From NCBI RefSeq assembly GCF_902728235.1, contig NZ_CACVBO010000001.1, positions 2,442,001 through 2,506,000 on the forward strand: a stretch of DNA of 64,000 bases. Direction: 5' to 3'. The notes beneath the pieces are model-generated. The model was given only the letters and a program-made list of their open reading frames with translations. It was not told where the DNA came from and did no database searches. Both the position numbers and the translations under genes were made by a program. This DNA is from Lentimonas sp. CC4 (GTDB lineage Bacteria; Verrucomicrobiota; Verrucomicrobiia; Opitutales; Coraliomargaritaceae). Positions 45,012-53,805 of this stretch are shown piece by piece. Each line of letters opens with the position of its first letter. Within the stretch, counting starts at the first letter, position 1.

Positions 45012-45512
45012 TCAACGATAAGGGTAGGGGTAGCCCATCGTGTGCGGGTCGTATTCCGGAACCACTATGTCGTAGTGCTCTTGTAGGAATGTGACGAGGT
45101 CCGTCATTTGCTGCACTGTCATCATCTGCTTGTAGTCTGGCATCAGGGTGTTGCCATCGGGATCGACATACTGCGGGTCGTTTTGCAGGATACCCGCGTT
45201 TGGGTGAATGATGGCCGTTACAAGTTGCCCGTAGGTCTTCGCCTTTGGCTGTGCGCCGCCTAGTTGGATGATTCGCTCAGGTTGCATAATCCCAGTTGCA
45301 GTGAACGACACGCCATCGACTTGATGGCAACTAATGCATCCGAGCGCAGCGAATGTGGTTTGTCCTGCCATGGCGTCTCCAGGTGGCAATATGAATCCGG
45401 CTGGTGAGTTTTCCTTTGGTGGGGTGCATGATGCAATCAGTAGGCCACAGAATAGTGTGATTCCACTGATGAGGGCTGTTATTCCTAATTGTGATGGATG
45501 TGTGTGTGTCAT
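45012..45512 (-). CDS. Class I cytochrome c lipoprotein, 166 aa
   Basis: The signal peptide ends in the lipobox LLIASC. One haem-binding motif C-I-S-C-H near residue 59, and a probable distal methionine in NTLMPDYKQMM near residue 122. The layout resembles the cytochrome c domain attached to subunit II of cytochrome oxidases or alternative complex III. The C-terminus is rich in Tyr/Pro (YPYPYR). It is divergent from the FKBP gene across 113 bp. Confidence 0.85.
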   Translation of the reverse strand: MTHTHPSQLGITALISGITLFCGLLIASCTPPKENSPAGFILPPGDAMAGQTTFAALGCISCHQVDGVSFTATGIMQPERIIQLGGAQPKAKTYGQLVTAIIHPNAGILQNDPQYVDPDGNTLMPDYKQMMTVQQMTDLVTFLQEHYDIVVPEYDPHTMGYPYPYR

Positions 45513-45625
45513 TGTCTACCTCCTTGTGTTTAATGTGTGAGGTTTGGCAGGAAACGCAACTTGAGTGGAAATCTTGATCGGATTTATCATTGACCCGAAA
45601 CGGTGCTTTGTCCGATACATGGCGC

Positions 45626-46384
45626 ATGGATATTGAAACACCTGCCGACGTAAATGCCATCCCTGCGGATGCTCAAGTAACAGCAACAGGCCTCGCCTCG
45701 AAAGTGCTCCAAGCGGGCACGGGCGCTGAGTCACCTGCGGCTGCCGATACCGTGACGGTTCACTACAGTGGTTGGACGACTGACGGTAAGCTCTTCGACA
45801 GCTCTGTGAAGCGCGATCAGACTGCAAGTTTTCCGCTGAATCGCGTGATCAAGGGATGGACTGAAGGCCTCCAACTCATGGTAGTGGGCGAGAAGCGCCG
45901 CTTCTGGATTCCTGCAGAGCTTGCCTATGGTGAGAATGCCGGTGGCGGTCGCCCAAGTGGTTTATTGGTATTCGAAGTGGAGCTTTTTGATATTAAAAAA
46001 GCCCCTGAGCCACCGAAGACTCCAGAAGATGTCGCAGGTGTTCCAGACAATGCTGAGGTGAGCGAGAGTGGCCTCGCTTCGCGTGTATTGAGCGCTGGCA
46101 CTGGCACTGAGCATCCGACGAAGCAGAGCATGGTCACTGTGCATTACAGTGGTTGGACGCTCGATGGTCAGCTGTTCGATAGCTCGGTGGAACGCGGTGA
46201 GCCAGCAACGTTTGGTTTGTTTCAGGTGATTGCAGGTTGGACCGAAGGGGTGCAGTTGATGGTGGCAGGCGAGAAGCGTCGTTTCTGGATTCCCGGCAAA
46301 CTCGCTTATGGTGACAATCCACAAAATGGCGCGCCCGGCGGTATGTTGGTGTTTGACGTCGAGTTGCTGAAAGTCGGTCAGTAG
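45626..46384 (+). CDS. Tandem FKBP-type peptidyl-prolyl isomerase, 252 aa
   Basis: Two complete FKBP_C domains of about 110 residues each: first VTVHYSGWTTDGKLFDSSVK ... RFWIPAELAYGE, second VTVHYSGWTLDGQLFDSSVE ... RFWIPGKLAYGD. They are about 60% identical to each other, pointing to an internal duplication. No signal peptide is seen, so it is probably cytoplasmic. I use the ATG at 45,626; an earlier in-frame ATG (45,590) adds 12 residues. A terminator follows. Confidence 0.9.
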   Translation: MDIETPADVNAIPADAQVTATGLASKVLQAGTGAESPAAADTVTVHYSGWTTDGKLFDSSVKRDQTASFPLNRVIKGWTEGLQLMVVGEKRRFWIPAELAYGENAGGGRPSGLLVFEVELFDIKKAPEPPKTPEDVAGVPDNAEVSESGLASRVLSAGTGTEHPTKQSMVTVHYSGWTLDGQLFDSSVERGEPATFGLFQVIAGWTEGVQLMVAGEKRRFWIPGKLAYGDNPQNGAPGGMLVFDVELLKVGQ

Positions 46385-46418
46385 GGGATTGACTTCGCAC
46401 AGCTTTTTCAAAACTACA

Positions 46419-46443
46419 GCCTCCGGAAACGGAGGCTTTTTTT
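46419..46443 (+). terminator. Intrinsic terminator of the FKBP gene
   Basis: A 7-bp stem gcctccg / cggaggc with a gaaa tetraloop and seven T. Confidence 0.93.
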
Positions 46444-46466
46444 GGATCTCTGTCGCAGGATCGGTT

Positions 46467-46492
46467 GTAGCGATGCGACGCCAGTCGCGTCT
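46467..46492. repeat. Short palindromic repeat, copy 2
   Basis: gtagcgatgcgacgccagtc plus gcgtct; matches 6,881-6,908 with compensating changes inside the palindrome (gcgacg / cgcgtc versus gtgacg / cacgtc). The paired changes suggest that the folded form is what is kept. Confidence 0.55.
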
Positions 46493-46606
46493 GTTTTTGA
46501 CGAGCGATGTAGCAGTGGTTCGACCGTCCCATTTTCTTTGACGATGAACCGTTTTTTTTATGTGAAGAACGCTTGAGTTTGATGATAGGATCCTGAGACT
46601 GCGTGT

Positions 46607-47398
46607 ATGATTAAACGAAGCCTTAAATTGTCTCTAATTGCCCTGTCACTCATTTCTCTGGCTGCATGTAGCAGTAGCAAGAAATCGATCCCTGAAGCAG
46701 CTCAAGCTGATAGCAGCGCGGCAGCTGCCCTTGGCGGTGCGGAGCGGACCATTCCGGTGGCGGATGCGAAGGACGCGCCGAACGCAATCCCAGCTACGGG
46801 GATGCCAGCAAAGTCTGCTCAGATAACTCAGGAAGCCATTGTCGATGCGATTCCCGCAACAGTAGTGCCAGACCAAGAGCCGTTGCGCGTGAGAGACATT
46901 GATATCGTAATGCACACCTCAGAGGGAGATATCGAAGCGACTTTGTTTGCGACCAAAACCCCGGTGACTGTCGCCAACTTTCTGAACCTTACAAAGCGTG
47001 GTTATTACGACGGGCTGACCTTTCACCGTGTGATTCCAAATTTCATGATTCAAGGCGGCGATCCAACTGGAACGGGGCGTGGTGGTCCAGGGTATCAGTT
47101 TGAGGACGAGATTCACCCAGCGCTGCGTCATACCCGTGCGGGCCTTTTTTCGATGGCAAACGCAGGGCCACGCACCAATGGCAGCCAGTTCTTTGTGACG
47201 CATAATGCGACGCCTTGGCTGGACGGAAAGCACACGGTATTCGGTAAAGTCAACAAGGGGCAAAAAGTCGTCGATGCGATCCAGAAGGGGGCAACGATCA
47301 ACAGTATCGATGTGTTAGACTCTACCGACGCGCTCTTTATCGAACAGAAGCAACGCATCGACCAATGGAATGCTGCGTTGACTGCGCAGGGACTGTAG
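46607..47398 (+). CDS. Cyclophilin-type peptidyl-prolyl isomerase lipoprotein, 263 aa
   Basis: The lipobox SLAAC ends a 21-residue signal peptide. A low-complexity Ala/Pro linker (residues 22-95) follows. The cyclophilin domain has [20 protein letters not shown] and [20 protein letters not shown], the catalytic Arg and substrate-binding residues being present. It is placed in the periplasm, attached to a membrane. It comes right after the FKBP gene but is separated from it by a terminator. Confidence 0.92.
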   Translation: MIKRSLKLSLIALSLISLAACSSSKKSIPEAAQADSSAAAALGGAERTIPVADAKDAPNAIPATGMPAKSAQITQEAIVDAIPATVVPDQEPLRVRDIDIVMHTSEGDIEATLFATKTPVTVANFLNLTKRGYYDGLTFHRVIPNFMIQGGDPTGTGRGGPGYQFEDEIHPALRHTRAGLFSMANAGPRTNGSQFFVTHNATPWLDGKHTVFGKVNKGQKVVDAIQKGATINSIDVLDSTDALFIEQKQRIDQWNAALTAQGL

Positions 47399-47411
47399 GC
47401 CTGTGCGACCA

Positions 47412-47610
47412 ACGTAGGGGCTTTGCTTGTCCTAGACCATGAGCTTGTCGAATTGGCGAAGCCCGCGCAAAGGCCATGTGCACTAAAGTTGTAGAGCCTC
47501 AACTGCCTTCGCGGGTGCCGCCCTTCGACCAGCTCTGGGCCTTGGCCTGTCGAAACGGCAAGCAGCACCCCTACGGAAGCTTCTTCGATTTAACAAATCA
47601 CAATTTGTCA
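47412..47610. repeat. Dispersed intergenic repeat, family II copy f (inverted)
   Basis: Contains gtaggggctttgcttgtcc at one end and ctgccttcgcgggtgccgcc, cggcaagcagcacccctacg towards the other, the reverse complement of copies d and e. It ends near aaatcacaatttgt. No gene. Confidence 0.72.
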
Positions 47611-47720
47611 GACACGGCAGAAGATCGTATGTGAACCTCGGTTCAGTGCTATCCTTACCTTCACTATACGACTTTCTCAGCGCATTGGCTAACTCCTAGC
47701 TCCTGACTACTTCTTCTAGC

Positions 47721-48122
47721 ATGATGACCTTTACTCAGCCTTTGTATGAACGTATTGGCGGGCGCCCCGCGCTGCTCAAGTTACTGCGGCACTTCTATGC
47801 CGATGTGCGGCAACATGAAGCGATCGCGCCGATTTTTGCGGCAAAGGTTGAGGATTGGCCTGCACATTTAGAGAAGATCGCCGACTTTTGGTCGGGCTTG
47901 ATCGGAGGGCCTGCGTTATACCGCGGTGGCATGCCGTGGAAGCATGTGCCGCTTAAATTGGAAGAACGGCATTTTCAGGCGTGGCTAGGGCTGTGGGCGC
48001 GTAATTGTGAGGCGCAGCTTGAGCCGACTGAAGCGGCGGAGATGGTCGCCGTGGCCGAGAAGATTGGGCAGCGCTTGCGGGCGATCATTGCGAACCATTC
48101 GGCTCCAGGCCTGATGCCGTAG
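47721..48122 (+). CDS. Truncated haemoglobin, group III-like
   Basis: 133 residues with the 2/2 globin pattern: YERIGGRPALLKLLRHFYAD, FWSGLIGGPALYRGGMPWKH, and HFQAWLGLWARNCEAQLEP, whose His is probably the proximal haem ligand. The absence of a glycine-rich loop and the H-x2-L-x-L-x4-HF-x2-WL spacing favour group III. Such globins bind oxygen or nitric oxide. The neighbour at 48,189 is not obviously related in function. Confidence 0.85.
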   Translation: MMTFTQPLYERIGGRPALLKLLRHFYADVRQHEAIAPIFAAKVEDWPAHLEKIADFWSGLIGGPALYRGGMPWKHVPLKLEERHFQAWLGLWARNCEAQLEPTEAAEMVAVAEKIGQRLRAIIANHSAPGLMP

Positions 48123-48188
48123 TGGTGACTCACGAATGTTGTGATGCTACGTTGACGCGCGCCTCAGGTGTGAAGTAATTTTTCCGAC

Positions 48189-48770
48189 ATGGAATTAAGC
48201 ACGAAATACGCAGCCGTTGTTAAACTGATCGATCAGGCGAATGCCGGAGACCCGACTTTGATTGATTATAAAGGCGAGCGTCAGCCTAAAGAGCTGCTCT
48301 ATGCATCGCGTCATCTGGCGTGGGTCTTGAATTTGCAGCCTGATGCTTCGGAGCTATTATGCATTGCGGCGCAGACGCAGCATATTTGCCGCTGGGAGAG
48401 CCCGCGTTCGGATTATCCGATGAACCGTGCGGGATATTTGAAGTGGCGTGAAGATCTGAAGCGTTTCCATGCGCAGCGTGCGGGTGAGTTGATGGCAGAG
48501 GTCGGCTACAGTGCGGATGCGATCGAGCGCGTGCAGTCGCTCAATCTAAAGAAGCAGTTGAAGGCTGATCCCGAGTGCCAAACGCTGGAAGATGCACTGT
48601 GCCTGGCTTTCCTAGAACTCGGATTCGATGATTTGATTGCCAAGTATGAGGACGAGAAAATCCTGAGTATCGTGCAAAAGACCGCAGCTAAAATGAGTGA
48701 AGCGGGTCGTGCGCAGATCAGCACGATCCCATTCTCAGAGGCAGGGCAACGTATCTTGGCGATGCTTTAA
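48189..48770 (+). CDS. DUF4202 family protein, 193 aa
   Basis: It matches the DUF4202 family (PF13875) by recall: AIDQANAGDP-like start (KLIDQANAGDPTLIDYKGER), LLYASRHLAWVLNL, IAAQTQHICRWESPRSDYPM and RAGYLKWREDLKRFHAQRAG, with C-terminal CLAFLELGFDDLIAKYEDEK. The conserved His and Glu/Asp residues resemble an HD-type metal-dependent hydrolase, but no activity is known to me. Confidence 0.8.
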   Translation: MELSTKYAAVVKLIDQANAGDPTLIDYKGERQPKELLYASRHLAWVLNLQPDASELLCIAAQTQHICRWESPRSDYPMNRAGYLKWREDLKRFHAQRAGELMAEVGYSADAIERVQSLNLKKQLKADPECQTLEDALCLAFLELGFDDLIAKYEDEKILSIVQKTAAKMSEAGRAQISTIPFSEAGQRILAML

Positions 48771-49168
48771 AAGAGAAGTTAGGAGTTAGGAGTTAGGAGT
48801 TAGGGTTCGTCTTTGGTCGTGACGTGCTTAGAGCTTCGTCTGTTGCCGCCTACCGAGCGCAGCGACACTTTATTATACCCTTGGGTGAAACCGAAGGATC
48901 TGGCGTAGGGGTGCTGCTTGCCGTTTCGACAGGCTCAAGGCCCAGAGCTTGTCGAAGGGCGGCACCCGCGAAGGCAGCTAAAGTTTTACAACTCCCTATG
49001 CGTGTGGGCTTTGCGCGGTCTTCGCAAGCAAAGCCCCTACAGCAAGATCGCCGAATAGCATGAATGCGCTTTTCACAAATCATGATGCGTGTGAGTATAG
49101 GCAAAGACGTCATCAAACACTGATGTTCAGCTCCTAACTTCTAACTTCTGTCTTCTAACTCCTCTTTA
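48771..49168. repeat. Nested repeat: taggagttagg inverted repeat around family II copy e
   Basis: Outer arms aagagaagttaggagttagg (48,771) and ctcctaacttctaacttctg / tcttctaactcctcttt (to 49,168) are complementary. Inside lies family II copy e (about 48,890-49,099), with gtaggggtgctgcttgccgt and ending gatgcgtgtgagtata. It looks like one repeat family inserted into another. No gene. Confidence 0.72.
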
Positions 49169-50032
49169 AGCGTCTAGATGTGAGTCGATACGTTCGACCT
49201 GCACGCTCACTGCGAGTCCGCTGCGATCCCCGCCGAAGTAGCCACCGATGACGGGTGCGACTGCATGGTAATCGCGACCGACGGCAAGTTTGATATAGGT
49301 TTCGTCGACGATCTTATTGTTCGTAGGATCTAGGCCAATCCACCCTACGGGTGGAATGTAAACTTCGACCCATGCGTGCGAGGCGGCTGCCCCGCGTAGG
49401 CTGTGGTCGTGTGTGGCATCGAAAAAATAGCCGCTCACATAACGAGTCGGGATGTGTATGGAGCGACACAATGCAGCCATCGCATGCGCAAAGTCCTGAC
49501 AGACCCCAGTCTGATTTTCTATGATCTCATTTGTGTGCGTGTGCACCGTGGTCGCGTTGGGATCGTAATCGTAGTGCTCGAAAATGTGCGCCATCATGGC
49601 GTAGCAAGTTTGAAAGACGTCGGTCGAGTCGTCCTGTATGTCGAGTGCCTGTTTCCAGATCGTTGGTGTGATTTCTACGAAATCGCTGTTTTGCAGGAAT
49701 GGGTGACAGGCTTCAAGCGCAGTGCAGTGCTTGAGCTCTTTATGATGAAAGCCATAGGGCAGATTGTTTAGATCGACCAGTGACTTTGTTTTTACGGTGG
49801 AGCGGCTATCGATCGTTAATCGGTTGTGCGGTCGCGGAATCTCGAAGTGATGGACGCGATTGGTGTTCAGATCTAAGTAGTTTCTGAGTCGAGTCGCAGG
49901 GAGCACACTGATGTAGCTGTTGATACATGTTTGTGACTCGGTGTTAGGTGGCGTTAGTCTTAGTTCGTTGCAATTGTGAGAGACTGCTCTGGTATAGAGG
50001 TATTCGGTCCGATGGTGGACTTTGAGCTGCAT
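49166..50032 (-). CDS. Transglutaminase-like protein, minus-strand cluster, 288 aa
   Basis: Bacterial transglutaminase-like N-terminal beta domain (MQLKVHHRTEYLYTRAVSHN) followed by the catalytic domain: Cys in GVCQDFAHAMAALCRS, His in AASHAWVEVYIPPVGW, Asp in GLDPTNNK. COG1305 type, likely a peptidase or peptide-modifying enzyme of the ATP-grasp/alpha-E system. The last gene of a four-gene run; 18 bp after the alpha-E gene. Confidence 0.9.
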   Translation of the reverse strand: MQLKVHHRTEYLYTRAVSHNCNELRLTPPNTESQTCINSYISVLPATRLRNYLDLNTNRVHHFEIPRPHNRLTIDSRSTVKTKSLVDLNNLPYGFHHKELKHCTALEACHPFLQNSDFVEITPTIWKQALDIQDDSTDVFQTCYAMMAHIFEHYDYDPNATTVHTHTNEIIENQTGVCQDFAHAMAALCRSIHIPTRYVSGYFFDATHDHSLRGAAASHAWVEVYIPPVGWIGLDPTNNKIVDETYIKLAVGRDYHAVAPVIGGYFGGDRSGLAVSVQVERIDSHLDA

Positions 50033-50050
50033 TATCCGGTCTATTTACTA

Positions 50051-51052
50051 CTACTGCTGCTGTTGTTGCTGCTGAATCTGCCATTGAGGACTGTTATAGG
50101 TCGGCAGGCTACTGATCTCTTGTGGCAGTAAAATATAGGTTTCGAATACTTGTCGTCCGATGCGGTTAAACTGTGTTTGTAGTTGGTCGATGTATGTGTG
50201 GTAGCCTGCGTCTAAGACGTCTTGGATGCTGGAGAAGTTGAGTTGGGCGAGTGCGCTGCCGTTGATGCGTTCGGCTTCGTTGGAGAAACTGCCACTCTGT
50301 GTGCCAGAGATAGCGTGCAACTGTGTGTCGATTTGGCGTAAGCAGAAGCGCACCGAGCGTGGGAAGGATGGCGAAAAGAGCAGGAATGACATAACATTCT
50401 CTAAGGTGACTTCGCCCGGGTTTTCCGCGCGGAAGGCCGAGAATGCAGAGCAGGAGCGCAGTGCGGATGCGAGTTTGCCACGGTCGGGTGCGTTTTCAAA
50501 GGCCAGCATGTCGAGCACGCGGGTGGTCTTGTCGGCGCGTTCTAGGTAGCGGCCTGTTTCCATGAAGTGCCAACCTTCGTCGTGTAGAATGGTCGCATTG
50601 ATGAGTCCAGAAAAGAGCATGCAGGCCTTAATTGTTCTGCGGTAGAACGATTCGGGGCGTTCTTCCCATAGTCGCTCAGCTTCTGCGGACTGCATGAAGA
50701 GGTGGAAGCTGTTGAGCTCTAGCCACATTTCTTCCGAGATCTGATCACGCACCATGCGAGCATTCTCGCGGGCGTGGGCGATGCATTGGCGGATAGAGTC
50801 CTGCGGGCCAGTGGAGAAGGTGATAAACCAACTCACGTCGATATCGTCCTCCTCTTCGGCTTTTGCAGTTTCGTATGCTTCTTGTGAGCAGGTCGCATAG
50901 AGCAGAGGACGCCAAGTCGAGTCGTCGTCTTTCGCGCTGGAGATCGTATCCAATGCATCATAGCGATTGACGTCGACTAGGCGGGTTAAGTTTTCGGCTC
51001 GTTCTAGATAACGACTGAGCCAGTAAAGACTGTTGGCAACGCGTGAAAGCAT
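50051..51052 (-). CDS. Alpha-E domain protein (DUF403), 333 aa
   Basis: Starts MLSRVANSLYWLSRYLERAE, the alpha-E (COG2307) hallmark, and contains further helical signatures (FHLFMQSAEAERLWEERPES; RFCLRQIDTQLHAISG). All-helical; always found with circularly permuted ATP-grasp proteins, where it is thought to assist the ligase. The C-terminus ends in a run of glutamines (QWQIQQQQQQQ) from a CAG/CAA repeat, a possible length-variable tract. Confidence 0.9.
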   Translation of the reverse strand: MLSRVANSLYWLSRYLERAENLTRLVDVNRYDALDTISSAKDDDSTWRPLLYATCSQEAYETAKAEEEDDIDVSWFITFSTGPQDSIRQCIAHARENARMVRDQISEEMWLELNSFHLFMQSAEAERLWEERPESFYRRTIKACMLFSGLINATILHDEGWHFMETGRYLERADKTTRVLDMLAFENAPDRGKLASALRSCSAFSAFRAENPGEVTLENVMSFLLFSPSFPRSVRFCLRQIDTQLHAISGTQSGSFSNEAERINGSALAQLNFSSIQDVLDAGYHTYIDQLQTQFNRIGRQVFETYILLPQEISSLPTYNSPQWQIQQQQQQQ

Positions 51053-51081
51053 GATGTGTGAGTGACTGTTAAACTGTGGGG

Positions 51082-52518
51082 TTATTTATAGAGCACCCAT
51101 GTGTCTTTACTACCGCCACCTTGGGAGGAGTTAACGACGAGGGAGCCTTTGTTGAGCGCAACGCGAGTGAGCCCACCTGGGATGATTTCGATTTTGTCGC
51201 CATATAAGATGAAGGGGCGCAGGTCGATGTGTCGGCCTTCGATCGTGTTTTCATTGCAAATGGTCGGATGGCGCGAGAGCGATACCACAGGTTGCGCGAT
51301 ATAATTGCGCGGGTTTTCTTTGATCTTGGTCGTAAACTCGGCGCGCTCTTTGGCGGTCGATGTTGGCCCCATTAGCATCCCATAACCACCAGATTCGTTG
51401 GCGGCTTTGACGACGAGTTTTTCTAAGTTATCCAGAATGTATTTTCGATCGTCGTCGCGCCAAGCCAAGTAGGTCGGCACGCTTTCGAGAATCGGATCTT
51501 GATCGAGATAATATTTGATCATGTCCGGCACGTAGGCGTAGGTCACTTTGTCATCTGCGACTCCGGTTCCCACCGCATTGGCTAATGCGACATTGCCGCG
51601 TAAATAGGCTTCCATTAGGCCGGGCACGCCGAGCATCGAGTCTTCGCGGAAAACACGTGGGTCGAGGAAGTCGTCGTCTAAGCGGCGATAAATGACATCG
51701 ACCTGAACAAGTCCCTTCGTGGTGCGCATAAAGACGTAGCCGTTGAGGACGATCAAGTCGCGGCCTTCGACGATTTCAATGCCCATCTTACGAGCGAGGA
51801 AGGTGTGTTCAAAATAAGCGCTGTTATAGACTCCTGGCGTCAGAAGCACACAGACTGGCTTGTGGCCTTCGCGCGGTGATAGGTATTCTAAAGTCTTGAG
51901 TAGCGTCTCTGGGTAGTTGTCGACCGGGCGCACTCCACATTCGCGGTAGAGGCTCGGGAAGGCGCGTTTCATCGCCTCGCGGTTTTCGAGTAGATACGAC
52001 ACACCTGAAGGGCAGCGTCCGTTGTCTTCCAGCACGAGGTATTTGCCCTGGTCGTCACGGATTAGATCGGTGCCGCAAATTTGTAGGTAGATGTCTTTGG
52101 GCACATCCACATTGCACATCTCGGGGCGGTAGTGTGAGGCACCTTTAACGACGGACTCTGGGATGATGCCGTCTTTAACGATTTGAGCATCGTGATAGAT
52201 GTCGTGCAGGAACAGATTGAGCGCGATGATGCGCTGTGTGAGACCTTGTTCGATCGTCTGCCATTCTGTATTCGGGATGATGCGTGGAATCAGGTCGAAG
52301 GGAAAGATACGCTCGGTTCCCTTGTCATCACCATACACGGTAAAGGTGATCCCTTGCTCTAGGAATCCATCATTCACTAAGCGCTGCTTCTCATTCATCT
52401 CTTCGTCGCTGATGCGTGAGTAGCGTTCGTGGAGTGCGGCGTAATGCGGGAAATGGCCATCCTTGCCGTTTCCGAACATTTCGTCAAAAAACGATTCTTT
52501 TTGGTAACTAGTAAACAT
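51082..52518 (-). CDS. Circularly permuted ATP-grasp protein, type 2, 478 aa
   Basis: COG2308-type. It has [40 protein letters not shown] with metal/ATP-binding acidic residues, [20 protein letters not shown], and [20 protein letters not shown], the glycine-rich grasp segment. These proteins are predicted peptide or amide ligases. The alpha-E gene follows 29 bp after. Here ligase and alpha-E are separate proteins; in the plus-strand cluster they are fused. Confidence 0.92.
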   Translation of the reverse strand: MFTSYQKESFFDEMFGNGKDGHFPHYAALHERYSRISDEEMNEKQRLVNDGFLEQGITFTVYGDDKGTERIFPFDLIPRIIPNTEWQTIEQGLTQRIIALNLFLHDIYHDAQIVKDGIIPESVVKGASHYRPEMCNVDVPKDIYLQICGTDLIRDDQGKYLVLEDNGRCPSGVSYLLENREAMKRAFPSLYRECGVRPVDNYPETLLKTLEYLSPREGHKPVCVLLTPGVYNSAYFEHTFLARKMGIEIVEGRDLIVLNGYVFMRTTKGLVQVDVIYRRLDDDFLDPRVFREDSMLGVPGLMEAYLRGNVALANAVGTGVADDKVTYAYVPDMIKYYLDQDPILESVPTYLAWRDDDRKYILDNLEKLVVKAANESGGYGMLMGPTSTAKERAEFTTKIKENPRNYIAQPVVSLSRHPTICNENTIEGRHIDLRPFILYGDKIEIIPGGLTRVALNKGSLVVNSSQGGGSKDTWVLYK

Positions 52519-52561
52519 TATATTTAATTTAGCACACGCTATGCCAATCGCGTGTGAGGGC

Positions 52562-53362
52562 TCAGATTTTGGGAGAGTCGGTCATACGCGTGACGGTGAC
52601 TTCCATGCTTAGGAGCTCGGCTGGTGCGCCGAATTGGGTATAAATGGCGACATCTGCAGCATCGCGGCCATAGGCGATGGCAATGCGACCGCCGGATGCG
52701 TCGTTTTGAGTTGGATCAAAGGTATACCAGCGTCCCCCTACGTAGGCTTCAAACCAAGCATGGAGATCCATCGGTTCGAGTGATTCGAGATAACCGACCA
52801 CCATGCGTGCGGGGATGGAAAGTGCTCGGCAGCAAGCGATGCCGATGTGTGCCATGTCGCGGCATACGGCGTGCGAGCGTTGGTTGGCTTCTGCTGCGCT
52901 GATGATGTCATTGCCCAGGCCTGGCGCATAGATCGTGGTGTTACGGATGTAGTCGACAATCGCGGAGCATTGATCGTAGCCGGGCGTTGCATCGGCGGTT
53001 ATTTCATAGACGAGTTGTGTGAAACGGTCGGACTCGCAGTAGCGGCTCGGGAGTAGGAAGGGGAGTGTGTCGTTGGGTAGATTTTGGACTTCGATAAAGT
53101 CGGCACCGGGTGCGGTGTCGGAGCCGTCAGCGACTTCGACATCGACGGCTGTCTGAATTTTAAAGTGACCTGCTGGAGTTACGATGCGTTGGCACAGGTT
53201 GCCATAGGGGTCCGTGAATTCCACGACGGGCACGCTCGGGGTGAGCACATATTGCTCGCGTCCGATCCATTGCTGTAAACCACTGCGAGGACGCAGCATT
53301 AGCAGAAAGGGTGTCTCTTCTGGGATGTATAATTCTAGCTGACTAGTTGCGTGTAGCCACAT
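52562..53362 (-). CDS. Transglutaminase-like protein, first gene of the minus-strand cluster, 266 aa
   Basis: N-terminal beta domain typical of a different branch ([20 protein letters not shown]). The catalytic domain has Cys in [20 protein letters not shown], His in [16 protein letters not shown], and Asp in FDPTQND. The 'R-D-M' instead of 'Q-D-F' after the Cys sets it apart from the gene at 49,166 and places it near the plus-strand protein at 57,381. It is 43 bp upstream of the ATP-grasp gene. Confidence 0.88.
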   Translation of the reverse strand: MWLHATSQLELYIPEETPFLLMLRPRSGLQQWIGREQYVLTPSVPVVEFTDPYGNLCQRIVTPAGHFKIQTAVDVEVADGSDTAPGADFIEVQNLPNDTLPFLLPSRYCESDRFTQLVYEITADATPGYDQCSAIVDYIRNTTIYAPGLGNDIISAAEANQRSHAVCRDMAHIGIACCRALSIPARMVVGYLESLEPMDLHAWFEAYVGGRWYTFDPTQNDASGGRIAIAYGRDAADVAIYTQFGAPAELLSMEVTVTRMTDSPKI

Positions 53363-53471
53363 ATGGGAGGTTGTCGGTCAAAGGAATTGAGAGAGGAGTA
53401 TTAGTTGCCTGCGACGACCGAGAGCTAATCTGATGCCAATGAGAAGGCGAGCACGGATTTTAATCTGTGTA

Positions 53472-53740
53472 GTCACGCGTATCATGATTTGTGAAAAGTG
53501 ACGCGGCACATGCGGATCTGCTGAATGTGGGTTGCTTGGGGAGGGACGGCCTCCGCGCTTGCCGCGTGCTACGCTGCCTTCAGCAGATCCTCAGCGCAGA
53601 ACCAGCTCACCTGCACACAGCAAGACGAGGCGGAGTTCGTCTCTCCCAAGGTTTGAGTTGAAAAATCACAATTCTTAATGCGCGGTTATCTCTATCAGGC
53701 AAGGAACTCGACTACGCTTTTCACAAATCATGCTCTGCGT
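53472..53740. repeat. Dispersed intergenic repeat, family I copy b
   Basis: Starts gtcacgcgtatcatgatttg, interior ggggagggacggcctccgcg, gcaagacgaggcggag and aaaaatcacaattcttaatg, and ends with cttttcacaaatcatgctct, complementary to its start. It fills most of the 443-bp gap between the two divergent transglutaminase clusters, where promoters for both would be expected. Confidence 0.75.
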
Positions 53741-53805
53741 CGGTTTTTGAGTTTGTTGCAAAATTGTTTTGAATGCGCAGCAGAGACTGCCATTGATCGC
53801 TGGTT

